A DNA stretch of 64,000 bases from JAAYOS01 sp050950785. GTDB lineage: Bacteria > Bacillota > Clostridia > Oscillospirales > JAAYOS01. Under the pieces are notes generated by a model. The model was not told the DNA's origin. It saw only the letters and a program-made list of their open reading frames with translations, and searched no databases. Every line of letters begins with the position of its first letter. Position 1 is the first letter of the stretch. Made by a program: the position numbers and the translations under genes. Of the stretch, positions 17,246 to 27,900 are shown piece after piece. The stretch lies in assembly GCA_050950785.1 (NCBI GenBank), contig JBMNIG010000009.1:1-64000 (forward strand). The letters are read 5' to 3'.

Positions 17246-18415
17246 ATGCAGGTAAACTATGACTCCTTATTGTCTGAAAACGTAAAAAGTATACCGCCAT
17301 CCGGCATCCGCAAGTTCTTTGATCTGATGGAGAATATGGATGATGTGATTTCGCTGGGTGTTGGAGAACCGGATTTCAAGACACCTTGGCATATACGTGA
17401 TGCTGGTATTTACTCCCTGGAAAAAGGCTTTACAAAATATACATCGAATGCTGGTTTGACCGATCTAAGGAAAGAAATATGTAAGTATCTGGAGCGGCGT
17501 TTTTACTTATCATATAACAGCGAAAATGAAGTTGTTGTGACTGTCGGAGGTAGTGAGGCTATCGATTTGGCAGTCCGTGCTTTAGTCAACCCGGGAGATG
17601 AAGTAATAATTCCACAACCGTCCTTTGTTTGTTATGCCCCCATAGTTTCATTATTGGGCGGCAAACCTGTAATTATAGAAACGAAGGTGGAAAATAAGTT
17701 TCGCTTAACAGCAGAAGAGCTTAGAAGTGCGATCACGCCGAAAACTAAGCTGCTTGTGTTGCCATATCCGAACAATCCAACCGGTGCGATCATGGAGAGG
17801 GAACATTTGGAGTCTATTGCTGATGTCCTTTCCGAAACCAATATTATGGTTGTAAGCGATGAAATTTATGCGGAACTTACTTATGAAAGCAAGCATGTTT
17901 CGATAGCCAATATCGAAGGTATGAAAGAGCGGTCGATCGTTGTTAACGGTTTTTCAAAGGCTTATTCGATGACCGGTTGGCGAATGGGCTATGCGGTGGG
18001 TCCCGCACCTGTCATAAAACAGATGGTCAAAATACATCAGTATGCCATAATGTGTGCACCTACAACAAGCCAATATGCAGCAATAGAAGCTCTTCGGGAA
18101 GGTGACCGCGACATTGCGCATATGCTGGAGGACTACAATCAGCGGCGCAGGCTCATAATCGATGGATTTAGGAAAATCGGACTGGACTGTTTTGAAGCAT
18201 TGGGAGCATTTTATGTTTTTCCATGCATACGTTCAACTGGTCTCACATCCGAGGAGTTCTGCGAGAAACTCCTTCGCAACTACAAAGTTGCTGCCATCCC
18301 TGGCTCGGCATTCGGGGAAAGTGGGGAAGGATTTATCCGCTGCTGCTATGCTGCTTCAGTTGAAGACATTACGGAAGCCCTGCGAAGAATAGAGCTTTTT
18401 ATCGATCAGTTATAA
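17246..18415 (+). CDS. PLP-dependent aminotransferase, class I/II (aspartate or aromatic type)
   Basis: About 389 residues of fold-type I aminotransferase. Seen: SLGVGEPDFKTPWHI, YPNNPTGA (carboxylate-binding Asn), VVSDEIYAELTY (PLP-ring Asp), the PLP lysine in NGFSKAYSMTGWRMGY, and FIRCCYAAS with the substrate-carboxylate Arg. It is closest in style to the PatA/AspC-like group; the amino donor cannot be decided. The ATG at 17246 lies nine bases after AGAGGT; a TTG two codons earlier is possible. Translationally close to the Lrp regulator upstream. Confidence 0.93.
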   Translation: MQVNYDSLLSENVKSIPPSGIRKFFDLMENMDDVISLGVGEPDFKTPWHIRDAGIYSLEKGFTKYTSNAGLTDLRKEICKYLERRFYLSYNSENEVVVTVGGSEAIDLAVRALVNPGDEVIIPQPSFVCYAPIVSLLGGKPVIIETKVENKFRLTAEELRSAITPKTKLLVLPYPNNPTGAIMEREHLESIADVLSETNIMVVSDEIYAELTYESKHVSIANIEGMKERSIVVNGFSKAYSMTGWRMGYAVGPAPVIKQMVKIHQYAIMCAPTTSQYAAIEALREGDRDIAHMLEDYNQRRRLIIDGFRKIGLDCFEALGAFYVFPCIRSTGLTSEEFCEKLLRNYKVAAIPGSAFGESGEGFIRCCYAASVEDITEALRRIELFIDQL

Positions 18416-18550
18416 ATGAGAGCTTTGCTATATTGATTTGACTTACATGGTTAGATAATATTATTATCTATTGGACTGTTTAAAACAAATCCAGTCAATC
18501 GTATTCATGTTTATAAGTGATATGAAATAGGGTTTCAGGGAAGGTTTTCT

Positions 18551-19693
18551 ATGAATAAAACTGTTAGTATTGCTTGTTGCGATAACTATCAACAGGATAC
18601 TGTTGATAGAGCTGTTCGCAGAGTCCTTGAACCTCTGGGAGGCGTAACAGCCCTTCAACCCAAAGGTAAGCATGTGTTGCTCAAGGTAAACCTGTTATCC
18701 GCGAATAGCCCGGAAAAGTCGGTGACTACTCATCCATCAATTGTTGAGGCCCTTGCAAAAGAATTTGTAGCCGCCGGAGCTCGAGTCACGATTGCGGATA
18801 GTCCCGGCGGTATATACAATATGACTTCACTAAGTCGAGTATACAGAGTCTGTGGTATGGAAGCAGCAGCAGGGAACTCCGGGGCAAGCCTCAACTTTGA
18901 CCTTTCCTTTCGTCGGATCTCCTTCCCGGAAGGAAGATATGCCAATGAATTTGATATTATATCTCCTGTTTTGGATTCAGATATCGTTATAAGTGTGGCG
19001 AAGCTAAAAACTCATGGCTTGTCATACTACACAGGTGCAACAAAGAACCTGTTCGGTTGTATTCCGGGACTTGAAAAGGCTGCATTCCATTCGAGGTATC
19101 CAAACAGATATAGATTTAATGCAGTCTTGGTAGATCTATGTGAGCTTGTAAGACCCCATCTTTCTATAGTTGACGGCGTTATCGGGATGGAGGGAGACGG
19201 TCCTTCTGCCGGAAAACCAAAATATGTCGGAGTTATCGGTGCATCCAAAAACCCCTACGCGCTGGATATGGCTATGTGTGATTTGGTGTCCCTTCCGCCT
19301 TCACAGGTTCCGGTCTTGGCGGAAGCTGTTGCAAGGAAACTTGTTGTGCCTAAAGTATCCGATCTGGTATATGTAGGAGAGGAACCCGACAAAATCAGGA
19401 CTCAGTTTATGCCACCGTCAGGCGGAGGAAGAAGTTCTCCCATTGGCATTATTTCGAGATTCATACTACCCGGCAAAATCCGTCAAAGACTTTACGATTC
19501 ATTAACTCCGTGGCCTGTTATGACCAACAAATGCATAGCATGCAAAAAATGTGTTGAAATTTGCCCACGTCAAATCATATCGATCGAGAACGATCGTGCG
19601 GTTCCTGATTATTCCGGATGTATACGGTGCTATTGCTGCCACGAGATATGTCCTGTACAGGCAATAGACTTGACAAGAAGATTGAAGAAATGA
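18551..19693 (+). CDS. DUF362 protein with C-terminal 2x[4Fe-4S] ferredoxin domain
   Basis: A 380-residue protein. Residues about 40-290 form a DUF362 domain (VLLKVNLLSANSPEKSVTTHP, DSPGG, KLKTHGLSYYTGATKNLFGCIPG, VDGVIGMEGDGP). The C-terminus has two ferredoxin clusters, CIACKKCVEICP (about 326) and CIRCYCCHEICP (about 355). The function of DUF362 proteins is not settled; the clusters suggest electron transfer. It ends 15 bases before ispE, whose isoprenoid pathway has Fe-S enzymes (IspG, IspH) needing reduced carriers; a link is only suggestive. A possible promoter (TTGACT at 18438) lies upstream. Confidence 0.9.
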   Translation: MNKTVSIACCDNYQQDTVDRAVRRVLEPLGGVTALQPKGKHVLLKVNLLSANSPEKSVTTHPSIVEALAKEFVAAGARVTIADSPGGIYNMTSLSRVYRVCGMEAAAGNSGASLNFDLSFRRISFPEGRYANEFDIISPVLDSDIVISVAKLKTHGLSYYTGATKNLFGCIPGLEKAAFHSRYPNRYRFNAVLVDLCELVRPHLSIVDGVIGMEGDGPSAGKPKYVGVIGASKNPYALDMAMCDLVSLPPSQVPVLAEAVARKLVVPKVSDLVYVGEEPDKIRTQFMPPSGGGRSSPIGIISRFILPGKIRQRLYDSLTPWPVMTNKCIACKKCVEICPRQIISIENDRAVPDYSGCIRCYCCHEICPVQAIDLTRRLKK

Positions 19694-19708
19694 GAAAGGA
19701 AATTATAG

Positions 19709-20578
19709 ATGATCAAACTAAGGACGACGGCACCAGCTAAAATCAACCTCACCCTTGATGTTTTAGACCGGCGTCCCGACGGATATCACAATCTATCGAC
19801 TATAATGCATCAAATCCCCCTTGAGGATGAGATAGAGATCATTATCGGCCAAGGTGAGGGTATTCGAGCTGTAACCAACTTTTCGTATATTAAAGCTGAT
19901 TCAAATATAGCTGTCAAAGCGGTGAGACTATTTCTGGATGAGCTTGATAAGGTGGGACGATTTCCTGAAAAGAATTCGGGTATTTTGATTGATATAAAAA
20001 AGAAAATTCCGGTGGGAGCCGGATTGGGAGGCGGCAGTGCCAACGCTGCAGCTGTTATCAAAGTACTAAACGAATATTTCGGATCTCCCTTTACTACAAA
20101 GTCACTGATGGAGATCGGAGCCCGGGTTGGCGCAGATGTGCCCTTCTGTATAGTTGGAGGTTGCGCTCTTTGCGAAGGTATAGGTGATATAATTACATCT
20201 ATCAACAAATTGCCTCCTTGCTATATCGTTGTTGTTAAGCCCAGGGCATCGATTTCGACTGCTGAACTCTTCTCAGTGTATAGTTCAACAAAGAACTCAG
20301 CGCGGCCCGACACGGTCGGTGCTCTTGATGCATTGAAAGAAGGAGATCTAGGGGGTATAGCACGTCGGGTTTTTAATGTACTTGAAGAATTTGCTCAAAA
20401 AAAGATAAGGGGCATCTCTGAGATAAAGAAGGATCTAATGCGCCAGGGTGCCCTAGGATCATCTATGAGCGGGAGCGGTTCAGCTGTATTCGGAATATTT
20501 GATGAAATAGAGTTGGCAATGGCAGCCTCTTCATTTTTCGAAAAACAATACAGTCAGGTTTACTTACTGGAGTTGTAA
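19709..20578 (+). CDS. ispE: 4-diphosphocytidyl-2-C-methyl-D-erythritol kinase
   Basis: GHMP kinase of the MEP isoprenoid pathway, phosphorylating CDP-methylerythritol at the 2-hydroxyl. 289 residues. The N-terminal APAKINLTLDVLDRRPDGYHNL is the IspE signature with the catalytic Lys. IPVGAGLGGGSANAAAV (about 93-109) is the ATP loop, and the C-terminal SSMSGSGSAVFGIF is GHMP motif 3. It is translated right after the DUF362 gene and followed by a strong hairpin. Confidence 0.97.
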   Translation: MIKLRTTAPAKINLTLDVLDRRPDGYHNLSTIMHQIPLEDEIEIIIGQGEGIRAVTNFSYIKADSNIAVKAVRLFLDELDKVGRFPEKNSGILIDIKKKIPVGAGLGGGSANAAAVIKVLNEYFGSPFTTKSLMEIGARVGADVPFCIVGGCALCEGIGDIITSINKLPPCYIVVVKPRASISTAELFSVYSSTKNSARPDTVGALDALKEGDLGGIARRVFNVLEEFAQKKIRGISEIKKDLMRQGALGSSMSGSGSAVFGIFDEIELAMAASSFFEKQYSQVYLLEL

Positions 20579-20716
20579 GTAAAGTACTTAAGCTTACACT
20601 ATAAGTTAATTATCGATAATTACAGGTTTCAACTCTCGTAATATTTGATAAGATGTTTTATTACATCCTTCATTACTATTTTTTAGCAGTTTTTGAATAA
20701 GCCGCAGAAAACATGT

Positions 20717-20755
20717 CGATACTTTGATTATAAGCATCAAAGTATCGGCATTTTT
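20717..20755 (+). terminator. Terminator between ispE and spoIIR
   Basis: Perfect 12-base arms CGATACTTTGAT (20717-20728) and complement (20736-20747), then GCATTTTT. The T-tract lies within a second small hairpin, CGGCA/TGCCG. Confidence 0.8.
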
Positions 20756-20806
20756 GCCGAAATAGTGGAAACAGTAAAAAACTGTTTGGAATTTCGGAGG
20801 TAAAAA

Positions 20807-21439
20807 TTGCGGCAAAAATCAACAATAAAGCACAGAATAGTTTGCGCATCAATACTTGGTTTGTGCACGATACTTATAATTGGGTTCATCTGTTTAAGTC
20901 AGCAGCAAGGTTTATCTTCAAAATTGATACGCCTTCATGTTATTGCAAATTCTGATACCGATTTAGACCAGTCAATAAAGGATATGGTTCGCGATAGTAT
21001 CAATGAAGAAATGACCATTCTTCTTGCAGACGTCAAGGAAATCAGTGAAGCTGAGCAAATTCTGATGGAGAATCTATCAATAATAGAAAATAATGCGAAA
21101 GAAGTTCTTCTTCGCGAAGGCTATACATACCAAGTATGTGCAGAGCTGAGAAACGAGATCTACTCAACCCGTAAATATGATACTTTCAACCTTCCTGCCG
21201 GTGTTTATAAATCACTCAAAGTGGTAATAGGCGAGGGAAACGGAAGGAATTGGTGGTGTGTTGTGTTTCCACCTCTCTGTTTTGCGGGAGCTGCAGAGTT
21301 TGAAGAAGCGGCGGAAGCGGCAGGTTTGTCCGAAAATGAGATAAGATTGATTTCTGAGCAAAATGATACTGTTGTGTTTAGATTTAAGATTCTGGAATTA
21401 TTCGAAAAACTAGTAAACTATATTGGGTTAAAAAAGTAG
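20807..21439 (+). CDS. spoIIR: stage II sporulation protein R
   Basis: Secreted signalling protein made in the forespore under sigma-F that triggers SpoIIGA to process pro-sigma-E in the mother cell. 210 residues: one N-terminal membrane/signal helix (about 12-30, ASILGLCTILIIGFI), then the SpoIIR core with IRLHVIANSDTDLDQ, FNLPAGVYKSLKVVIGEG and NWWCVVFPPLCF. The start is TTG with a perfect GGAGG six bases upstream. The length is normal. Confidence 0.96.
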   Translation: MRQKSTIKHRIVCASILGLCTILIIGFICLSQQQGLSSKLIRLHVIANSDTDLDQSIKDMVRDSINEEMTILLADVKEISEAEQILMENLSIIENNAKEVLLREGYTYQVCAELRNEIYSTRKYDTFNLPAGVYKSLKVVIGEGNGRNWWCVVFPPLCFAGAAEFEEAAEAAGLSENEIRLISEQNDTVVFRFKILELFEKLVNYIGLKK

Positions 21440-21490
21440 TGCAGGTAAAGTTTCCAAAGTGATAAAAAATTGAATACAGAGGATCTAGAG

Positions 21491-21543
21491 CAGTTTTCAA
21501 AAGTTTTTCTTCAGAAAATTCCACTTTTGAAAACTGTTCTTAT
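21491..21543 (+). terminator. Probable terminator after spoIIR
   Basis: Thirteen-base perfect arms CAGTTTTCAAAAG (21491-21503) and complement (21524-21536), then TTCTTATT. A 20-base loop separates the arms. Confidence 0.65.
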
Positions 21544-21615
21544 TAAATTGCGAAGGTGCTCGAAACAGTGTATAATCTTTGTATGGAAAGCTATTTATAG
21601 AGAGGGAGTAAGCAT

Positions 21616-24600
21616 ATGCTGCAGCTGCTATATGGTAAGGATAGTGTCTACAAGAAGATCTCGGAAGCAATGAGCAGTGGAATATCCAATCAGATATTGA
21701 TCGTTCCACAGCACTACTCCCATGAAGCTGAACGCAGGCTATGTGAGTTTTGTGGAGATTCTGTTTCACTTTTCTGTGAAGTGCTAACTATCAAGCGTCT
21801 TGCAGATAGAGTATTTGGCGAGGAGGGTGGTCTTGCCGAACAGGTACTTGATGAAAGCGGACGTCTTCTTGCCATGGGGCTAGCTGTACGCTCAGTTTCT
21901 GAAAAGCTTAGATCCCTTGGCGAACAAATGAATAAGCCAGAATATCTACAGAGTTTAGTAAGGCTCATAGATGAGTTTAAGACGCATGGAATTTCATGTC
22001 AAGAATTTGCCAAAGTCATAGGAGCAAATGATGGTTTGATGGGTGAAAAACTCGTTGACCTATCGCTGATTTACAGTGCATATGATGCACTACTTGGGCA
22101 GAATGTAAGGGATCCTGCCGATTTGGCAACACGCCTAGTTGAGAAACTTGAAGAAAGCGATTATGCAATTGGTAAAACAATATATATCGACGGATTTACC
22201 GAGTTTACACCACAGGAAATCGAAATAATCAAAGTGCTGCTTCTCAAATCGAATAGGCTTACTGCTGCTTTTAATATAGATCCATCTTTACTTGATGAAG
22301 TAAGCTCAGTAGATTACACAGACAGTGCCTTTTACGGGTATATAAAATCAATTGAACGTCTTCGTAGGATTGCACGATCTTTTGGTGTTCCAATCAGTGA
22401 GGAAAACCTGATAGACGACACGGGCCAAGGAGAAGTTGATCCATTAGATTTTCTTCGAAAAAACCTTTATAAAAATGAATCTGCGGAGTATAAAGACTGC
22501 TGTAAAGATATATCACTTCACGCTGCTATAGACCGGTGGGAAGAGGTGGAGCAGGCGGCGGCAGAAATACTGAGGTTATGCAGGGAGGAAAATTACAGAT
22601 ATAAGGATATTGTTGTTGCGTTCCCTGATTACTCTGTTTACGCCGGTATTGTGGAGGCAGTATTTGAAGCTTGGGATATACCGCTTTTTTCCGACCGGAT
22701 GGACGAAGTGATGAAAAAGCCGGCTATGGCGGCAATTGAATCAGCTATAGATTCCATACTTCGAAACTTTTCATACAACGACATTTTTCGTTACTTGAAA
22801 ACCGGGCTTGCCGGTATTCCTTACGAGGAATGTTGTCAGCTGGAAAACTACGTTATCGCATGGAATATACGGGGCAGCAAATGGATTTCCAAGGAAAAGT
22901 GGACAATGAATCCAAGGGGATTTTCCGAACCATTTGACCAAAGAGCAGAAAAGGAACTTGACAAGATAAATGAAATACGCTTCAAGGTGATGGCTCCATT
23001 TATCCATCTTATCGAACAGGCACCTGTGGGCAAGATCCTACCTGCATCAGAAATCGTAACATCATTTTATAACTTTCTAATTGAAGCCGGAGTCGATAAG
23101 GAAATAGAAAAGAAACGTAAACTCTACATAAAGCGAAATGAACTGAAGCTCGCAGATGAGTATGCCCAACTCTGGGGGCTAATCTGTGATGCCCTTGATA
23201 CATGCTATGTGATCCTTGGACAAACACCAATGGATTTTGCAGAGTTTGCCGGCATGTTTAAGTTATTGATGGGTACTCTTACTGTTGGCACTATACCTGT
23301 TTCATTGGACAGTGTAGCTGCCGGGGATGCTGGACGAATGCGCCACCGTAACGCGAAATGCGTAATGCTTCTGGGTGCTTGTAATGGAGATTTTCCACCA
23401 CCTGTTGATAGAGTAAGTCTTCTCACAGACGAAGAGCGTGAGGAGCTACGCACTCTTGGGATATCTGTAGAGCCACCGGTTTCGATGCTGTTATATAGAG
23501 GGATGGATATTGCATATTCCATACTTACCTTGGCTACTGAGAGACTATACATATCCTTTCCTGAAACAACTAATGGCACTTCACGTACACTCTCATATCT
23601 TATAGAAAGTATCAAAGATATGTTTTCGCTGAAAATAAATCCGCCTGTAGGAGAAGAGAGGCTTGCTTGTGCTGTGATGCCATGTTTTGAATTGGCACTG
23701 CGTTCTGCAGGAATAAGTGAAAGCAGTGCTATGTCGAAAGCTGCATATCATTATTTCAACAAAAAACCGGAGTACAGAGATAAAATAAAAGCCGCCATTT
23801 CTGCAGCGACTTCTGACATAGGTTCACTCTCGCAAGAAAATGTGCGAAGGCTTTACGGTGAAAAGATCGTTTTGACAGCTTCCCGCGCAGATAAGCTCCA
23901 CACCTGCAAGTTTGCATATTTTATGCAGTATGGACTTCGAGCAAAGCCACGTCTTAAGGCTGGACTGGATGCACCTGAGATGGGGACTTTCCTTCATTAT
24001 GTCCTTGAAAAAACTCTAGATGTAATTATGGAACGCGGCGGGGTAGAGGGAATAAGTGCTGAAGAGATCTCCTCGACTGCCGGGATGATTGCCGATAGCT
24101 ATTCTATTGATGTACTTGGAGGGATGGCTGATAAAAGTGCACGTGTGCGCTACTTGTTTAGAAGGTTGAAAAACACTGCGATACGCGTTGTTGAAAATGT
24201 TGTTGAAGAACTTAGTGTATCTAAATTTAAGCCCCTTGCGCTTGAGCTGAACTTTGGAGAAGGGGAACAGGCACCACCGGTTTCGGTTGGAGAGGGAGAA
24301 GGATCGATAGAGCTGATCGGAATTGTGGACCGAGTTGACGGGTGGGAAAAGGACGGTAAGCTTTATATTCGTGTAGTCGATTACAAAAGCGGATACAAAA
24401 AATTTGATTTGAGCGACATCTGGCACGGACTCAATCTACAGATGTTTTTATACCTGTTTGCCCTTGAGAAATATGGAAATGATTTATTCGGCAAGGACAC
24501 GGTGGGAGCCGGTGTACTATATGTGCCTGTAAAAGATGCAGTTTACAACGGATCCCGCGGCATGGAAGACAGTGCCGTAAGAGCAAAAGTTGATGCCGCA

Positions 24601-24996
24601 TTGCGCCGCAGCGGGCTTATTCTGCGAAATGATGACGTTGTTGAAGCGATGGAAGGTGGAGCAAAGAAACGATTCATACCTGTTTCGTTTAGCCGAGGTG
24701 GTACTGGGTACACCGAGTCATCTTCACTGGCCAACCTTGAGCAGTTGGGCAAGCTCAAACAACATATTGATATGCTTCTGCGTCAAATGGGCAGGGCTTT
24801 GCGTGAGGGCAAAGTACAAGCAGACCCTTATTATCGCAATCTACGCACAGATGCATGCACTTACTGTGATTTTTATATTGCATGTAGATTTGACAAGACC
24901 AATGGAAAGGATCGTATGAGGTATCTTTATCCCTTGGCATCAAAGGAATTTTGGGAAAGAGTGGGGGGCAACAAAGATGGCCGTCAGTCTGACTAG
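21616..24996 (+). CDS. addB: ATP-dependent helicase/nuclease AddAB, subunit B
   Basis: The 1126-residue B subunit of the AddAB double-strand-break end-resection enzyme (the RecBCD counterpart). It supplies the inactivated helicase core used for Chi recognition and one of the two nuclease domains. Four cysteines of the family's Fe-S cluster are present: HTCKFAYF near residue 761 and CTYCDFYIAC near 1079-1088. The RecB-nuclease motif appears as VVDYKSGYKKFDL near 928 and GLNLQMFLY. The first loop, normally a Walker A motif, reads YGKDSVYKKI and lacks GK[ST]. GGGAG precedes the ATG. It overlaps addA by 20 bases. Confidence 0.96.
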   Translation: MLQLLYGKDSVYKKISEAMSSGISNQILIVPQHYSHEAERRLCEFCGDSVSLFCEVLTIKRLADRVFGEEGGLAEQVLDESGRLLAMGLAVRSVSEKLRSLGEQMNKPEYLQSLVRLIDEFKTHGISCQEFAKVIGANDGLMGEKLVDLSLIYSAYDALLGQNVRDPADLATRLVEKLEESDYAIGKTIYIDGFTEFTPQEIEIIKVLLLKSNRLTAAFNIDPSLLDEVSSVDYTDSAFYGYIKSIERLRRIARSFGVPISEENLIDDTGQGEVDPLDFLRKNLYKNESAEYKDCCKDISLHAAIDRWEEVEQAAAEILRLCREENYRYKDIVVAFPDYSVYAGIVEAVFEAWDIPLFSDRMDEVMKKPAMAAIESAIDSILRNFSYNDIFRYLKTGLAGIPYEECCQLENYVIAWNIRGSKWISKEKWTMNPRGFSEPFDQRAEKELDKINEIRFKVMAPFIHLIEQAPVGKILPASEIVTSFYNFLIEAGVDKEIEKKRKLYIKRNELKLADEYAQLWGLICDALDTCYVILGQTPMDFAEFAGMFKLLMGTLTVGTIPVSLDSVAAGDAGRMRHRNAKCVMLLGACNGDFPPPVDRVSLLTDEEREELRTLGISVEPPVSMLLYRGMDIAYSILTLATERLYISFPETTNGTSRTLSYLIESIKDMFSLKINPPVGEERLACAVMPCFELALRSAGISESSAMSKAAYHYFNKKPEYRDKIKAAISAATSDIGSLSQENVRRLYGEKIVLTASRADKLHTCKFAYFMQYGLRAKPRLKAGLDAPEMGTFLHYVLEKTLDVIMERGGVEGISAEEISSTAGMIADSYSIDVLGGMADKSARVRYLFRRLKNTAIRVVENVVEELSVSKFKPLALELNFGEGEQAPPVSVGEGEGSIELIGIVDRVDGWEKDGKLYIRVVDYKSGYKKFDLSDIWHGLNLQMFLYLFALEKYGNDLFGKDTVGAGVLYVPVKDAVYNGSRGMEDSAVRAKVDAALRRSGLILRNDDVVEAMEGGAKKRFIPVSFSRGGTGYTESSSLANLEQLGKLKQHIDMLLRQMGRALREGKVQADPYYRNLRTDACTYCDFYIACRFDKTNGKDRMRYLYPLASKEFWERVGGNKDGRQSD

Positions 24997-27900
24997 TGAA
25001 CAGAAAAATGCTGTTTTTAGCAGAGATAGAAATACCCTTGTAGCCGCAGCTGCAGGATCAGGTAAGACAAGAGTCATAATCGAGAGGATCATGGACAAGT
25101 TGATCGGTAGTATGGGGTGTAATATTACTGACTTTCTTATTATCACATTTACAAACGCTGCTGCCGGTGAACTTCGTGATCGACTTGAAAGGGAATTGTC
25201 AGACCGGATCCGCTTAAACCCATCAGATCGAAATCTGCGCAGGCAGTTGACCCTCCTTCCAAGGGCTCAAATTACCACAATAGACTCGTTCTGCTATTCA
25301 GTTCTCAGGGAGTTTAGCCATCTTTGCGAAGTCAACCCTTCTGTAGCGATCGTAGAGGGAGCTGAGGCGGAGCTCCTGATGGCGGAAGCACTGGAAAACT
25401 CGATTGAGTCGCTATACGGTGAAATCGAAGGATTGCCCGACTTTGCGGCATTGGCGGAGTTACTTTCTGCCGCCCGTGATGACAGGCTTCTTTCGTCAGC
25501 TATTTCAGATGCTTATGAGAAAATTCAAAGCCACCCTTTTCCTGATTTGTGGATGAAAGAGATGCTGAGTTTATATGAAAATCCTCCATCTGATTTTGAG
25601 GACACTATCTGGGGTGCTTATCTCCTTGAACGGGCAAGATCCTCCGCAAAAAACAGCCTTGATCTATTAAAGAAAGCTATACAGCTATTAGAAGACGAGC
25701 CAATGCTTTCGGAGAAGTATTCTCCCGTGATTGCCGGTGATATACAACAAACTGAGCACTTCCTCAACAGGTCAGCTTTCGGTTGGGATGAAGCGGTAAA
25801 AGCAGCTGCTATACCTGTTAGTAAGCTGGCCCCAGCACCACGCAACTATCCAGATCCGGAATTTAGGGATCGAATAAAAGCAATGCGTGAAAGCTGGAAA
25901 GACTGTTGGAATTCCATCAAAGAGACACTCGCAGAGCCTGGTGCCGTCCATTTGTCTGAAATTCGGATTATAGTTCCTGCTTTACGCGGCCTGTTTCTGG
26001 CTGTACGGAGGTTTGAAGATACGTACAAAGGGCTAAAGGCATCACGAGGTGTCATGGATTTCAATGACATATCCCACGCTGTGATCAAACTCTTATGCGT
26101 TCGCAAAGACAATGAGTTGATCCCTTCCGAAACTGCAGATTTGATATCAAGCCGTTACGCAGAAGTGCTTATCGATGAATTTCAGGATACAAACGAACTG
26201 CAAAACCTCCTTGCCAAAATGCTGACTGACAGCAGAAACAATCTTTTCATGGTAGGTGACGTAAAGCAGTCGATTTATCGATTCAGACTTGCTGAGCCGG
26301 AAATATTCCAGCAGTATTATATGACTTATGATGACTACACCGAAGACATGGAGCACGGTAAGCCTGCCCGTGTGATTCTATCAAAAAACTTCAGATCAAG
26401 GCCTGAAGTGATCGACGCTGTGAACAGTGTGTTTCCCCATCTGATGATTGGAGGATTTACGCAAATATCTTACGGCAATAGAGAACAGCTGTATAACGGA
26501 CGGGAATGTGAGCAATACACACCAGAGCAAAATCCTTACAAACCTGAGTTCTGTGTTATAGATGTTCCCACTCCGGAAAGTGATGAAGAAGAGAGTATAG
26601 GGAAGACTGAAGTAGAAGCAGATTACGTGGCTGATCGTATACGTTTGATGCTTGACACCGGCTTTATGATAGAAGACGGAGGCGAGAAACGCAGGATCAG
26701 GTGCGAAGATATTGTGATCTTACTTCGCTCAGCCTCCTCGAAAGCTGAATATTTTGAAAGGGCTCTCGCAGCCAAAGGGATTGAGTCTTCTACTGACAAG
26801 GGTGGGGCTAAGAGAACCTCTGAGCTTCTTGCGGTGCTATCGATCCTTGCTGTTATAGATAACGCATATCAGGATATCCCGCTTGTAGGCATGATGACAT
26901 CGCCTGTCTACCAGTTTACCCCGGACGAGTTATCCGAAATCAGGTCGAAACTTCGCAGGGGAGCTTTCTACGATGCTGTGGTAAAAGCTGCAAAGGAAGG
27001 AAATCAAAAGTGTATCGACTTTCTAGAGAGTCTGAGATCCCTAAGAACTTACTCAGGTGACAACGGTGTGGATAGACTGCTCTGGCATATATATACTATA
27101 ACCGGTCTACCGGGTATTTACAGTGCAATGGCAGACGGTGCATCAAGGAGAAGGAACCTGATGCGCCTATACGAACACGCCGTTGCTTATGAAAAAGACG
27201 GTCGAAGAGGAATTTCCGGTTTTATAAACTACATAGAAAAGACACTGTCGAAGGGAACCTTTAGCTCAGATGACTCCACACGTCCGGGAGCGGTAAGAAT
27301 AATGACTATACATAAATCAAAAGGCATGGAGTTTCCTGTGGTGTTTCTTTGCGATCTATCAAGCAAATTCAATCTCGATGACACGAGAAAACCTGTTCTT
27401 GTTCACCCAAAAACAGGCATTGGACTAAAAATACTGGACAGGGAACGACTTTATCAATATCCCACTCTAGTATATACAGCAGTTTCCAGAAAGATCCGTG
27501 AGGAGTCTCTTGCAGAGGAGATGCGTATTTTATATGTTGCTATGACGAGGGCTAAGGATAAGCTCATAATGACATGTGCTTTCCCCGATGCAAATAGGAA
27601 GGTCGCTTCGATTCTGAAAAATTCAGATTTGGATAATCCTGAAAAACTGCTTTCGGCCGATGGACCATCGAAATGGTTACTGCCCATAATAGCATCCCAT
27701 CCGTCCGGAAAGCAGCTCCGCGAAATTTCAAACACACCTTATTTTTCATGTGATGAGCCGGGGGACTGGTCTGTCAACTTAATATATAATGACGATCACG
27801 GAAATAAACCTGCAACACGTAACTCCGAATCGGAATATCCTATACAGCAAAACTCCGAAGTTGTTGTTGCCGATATATGCGATAATGAAATTGAAGGTTT

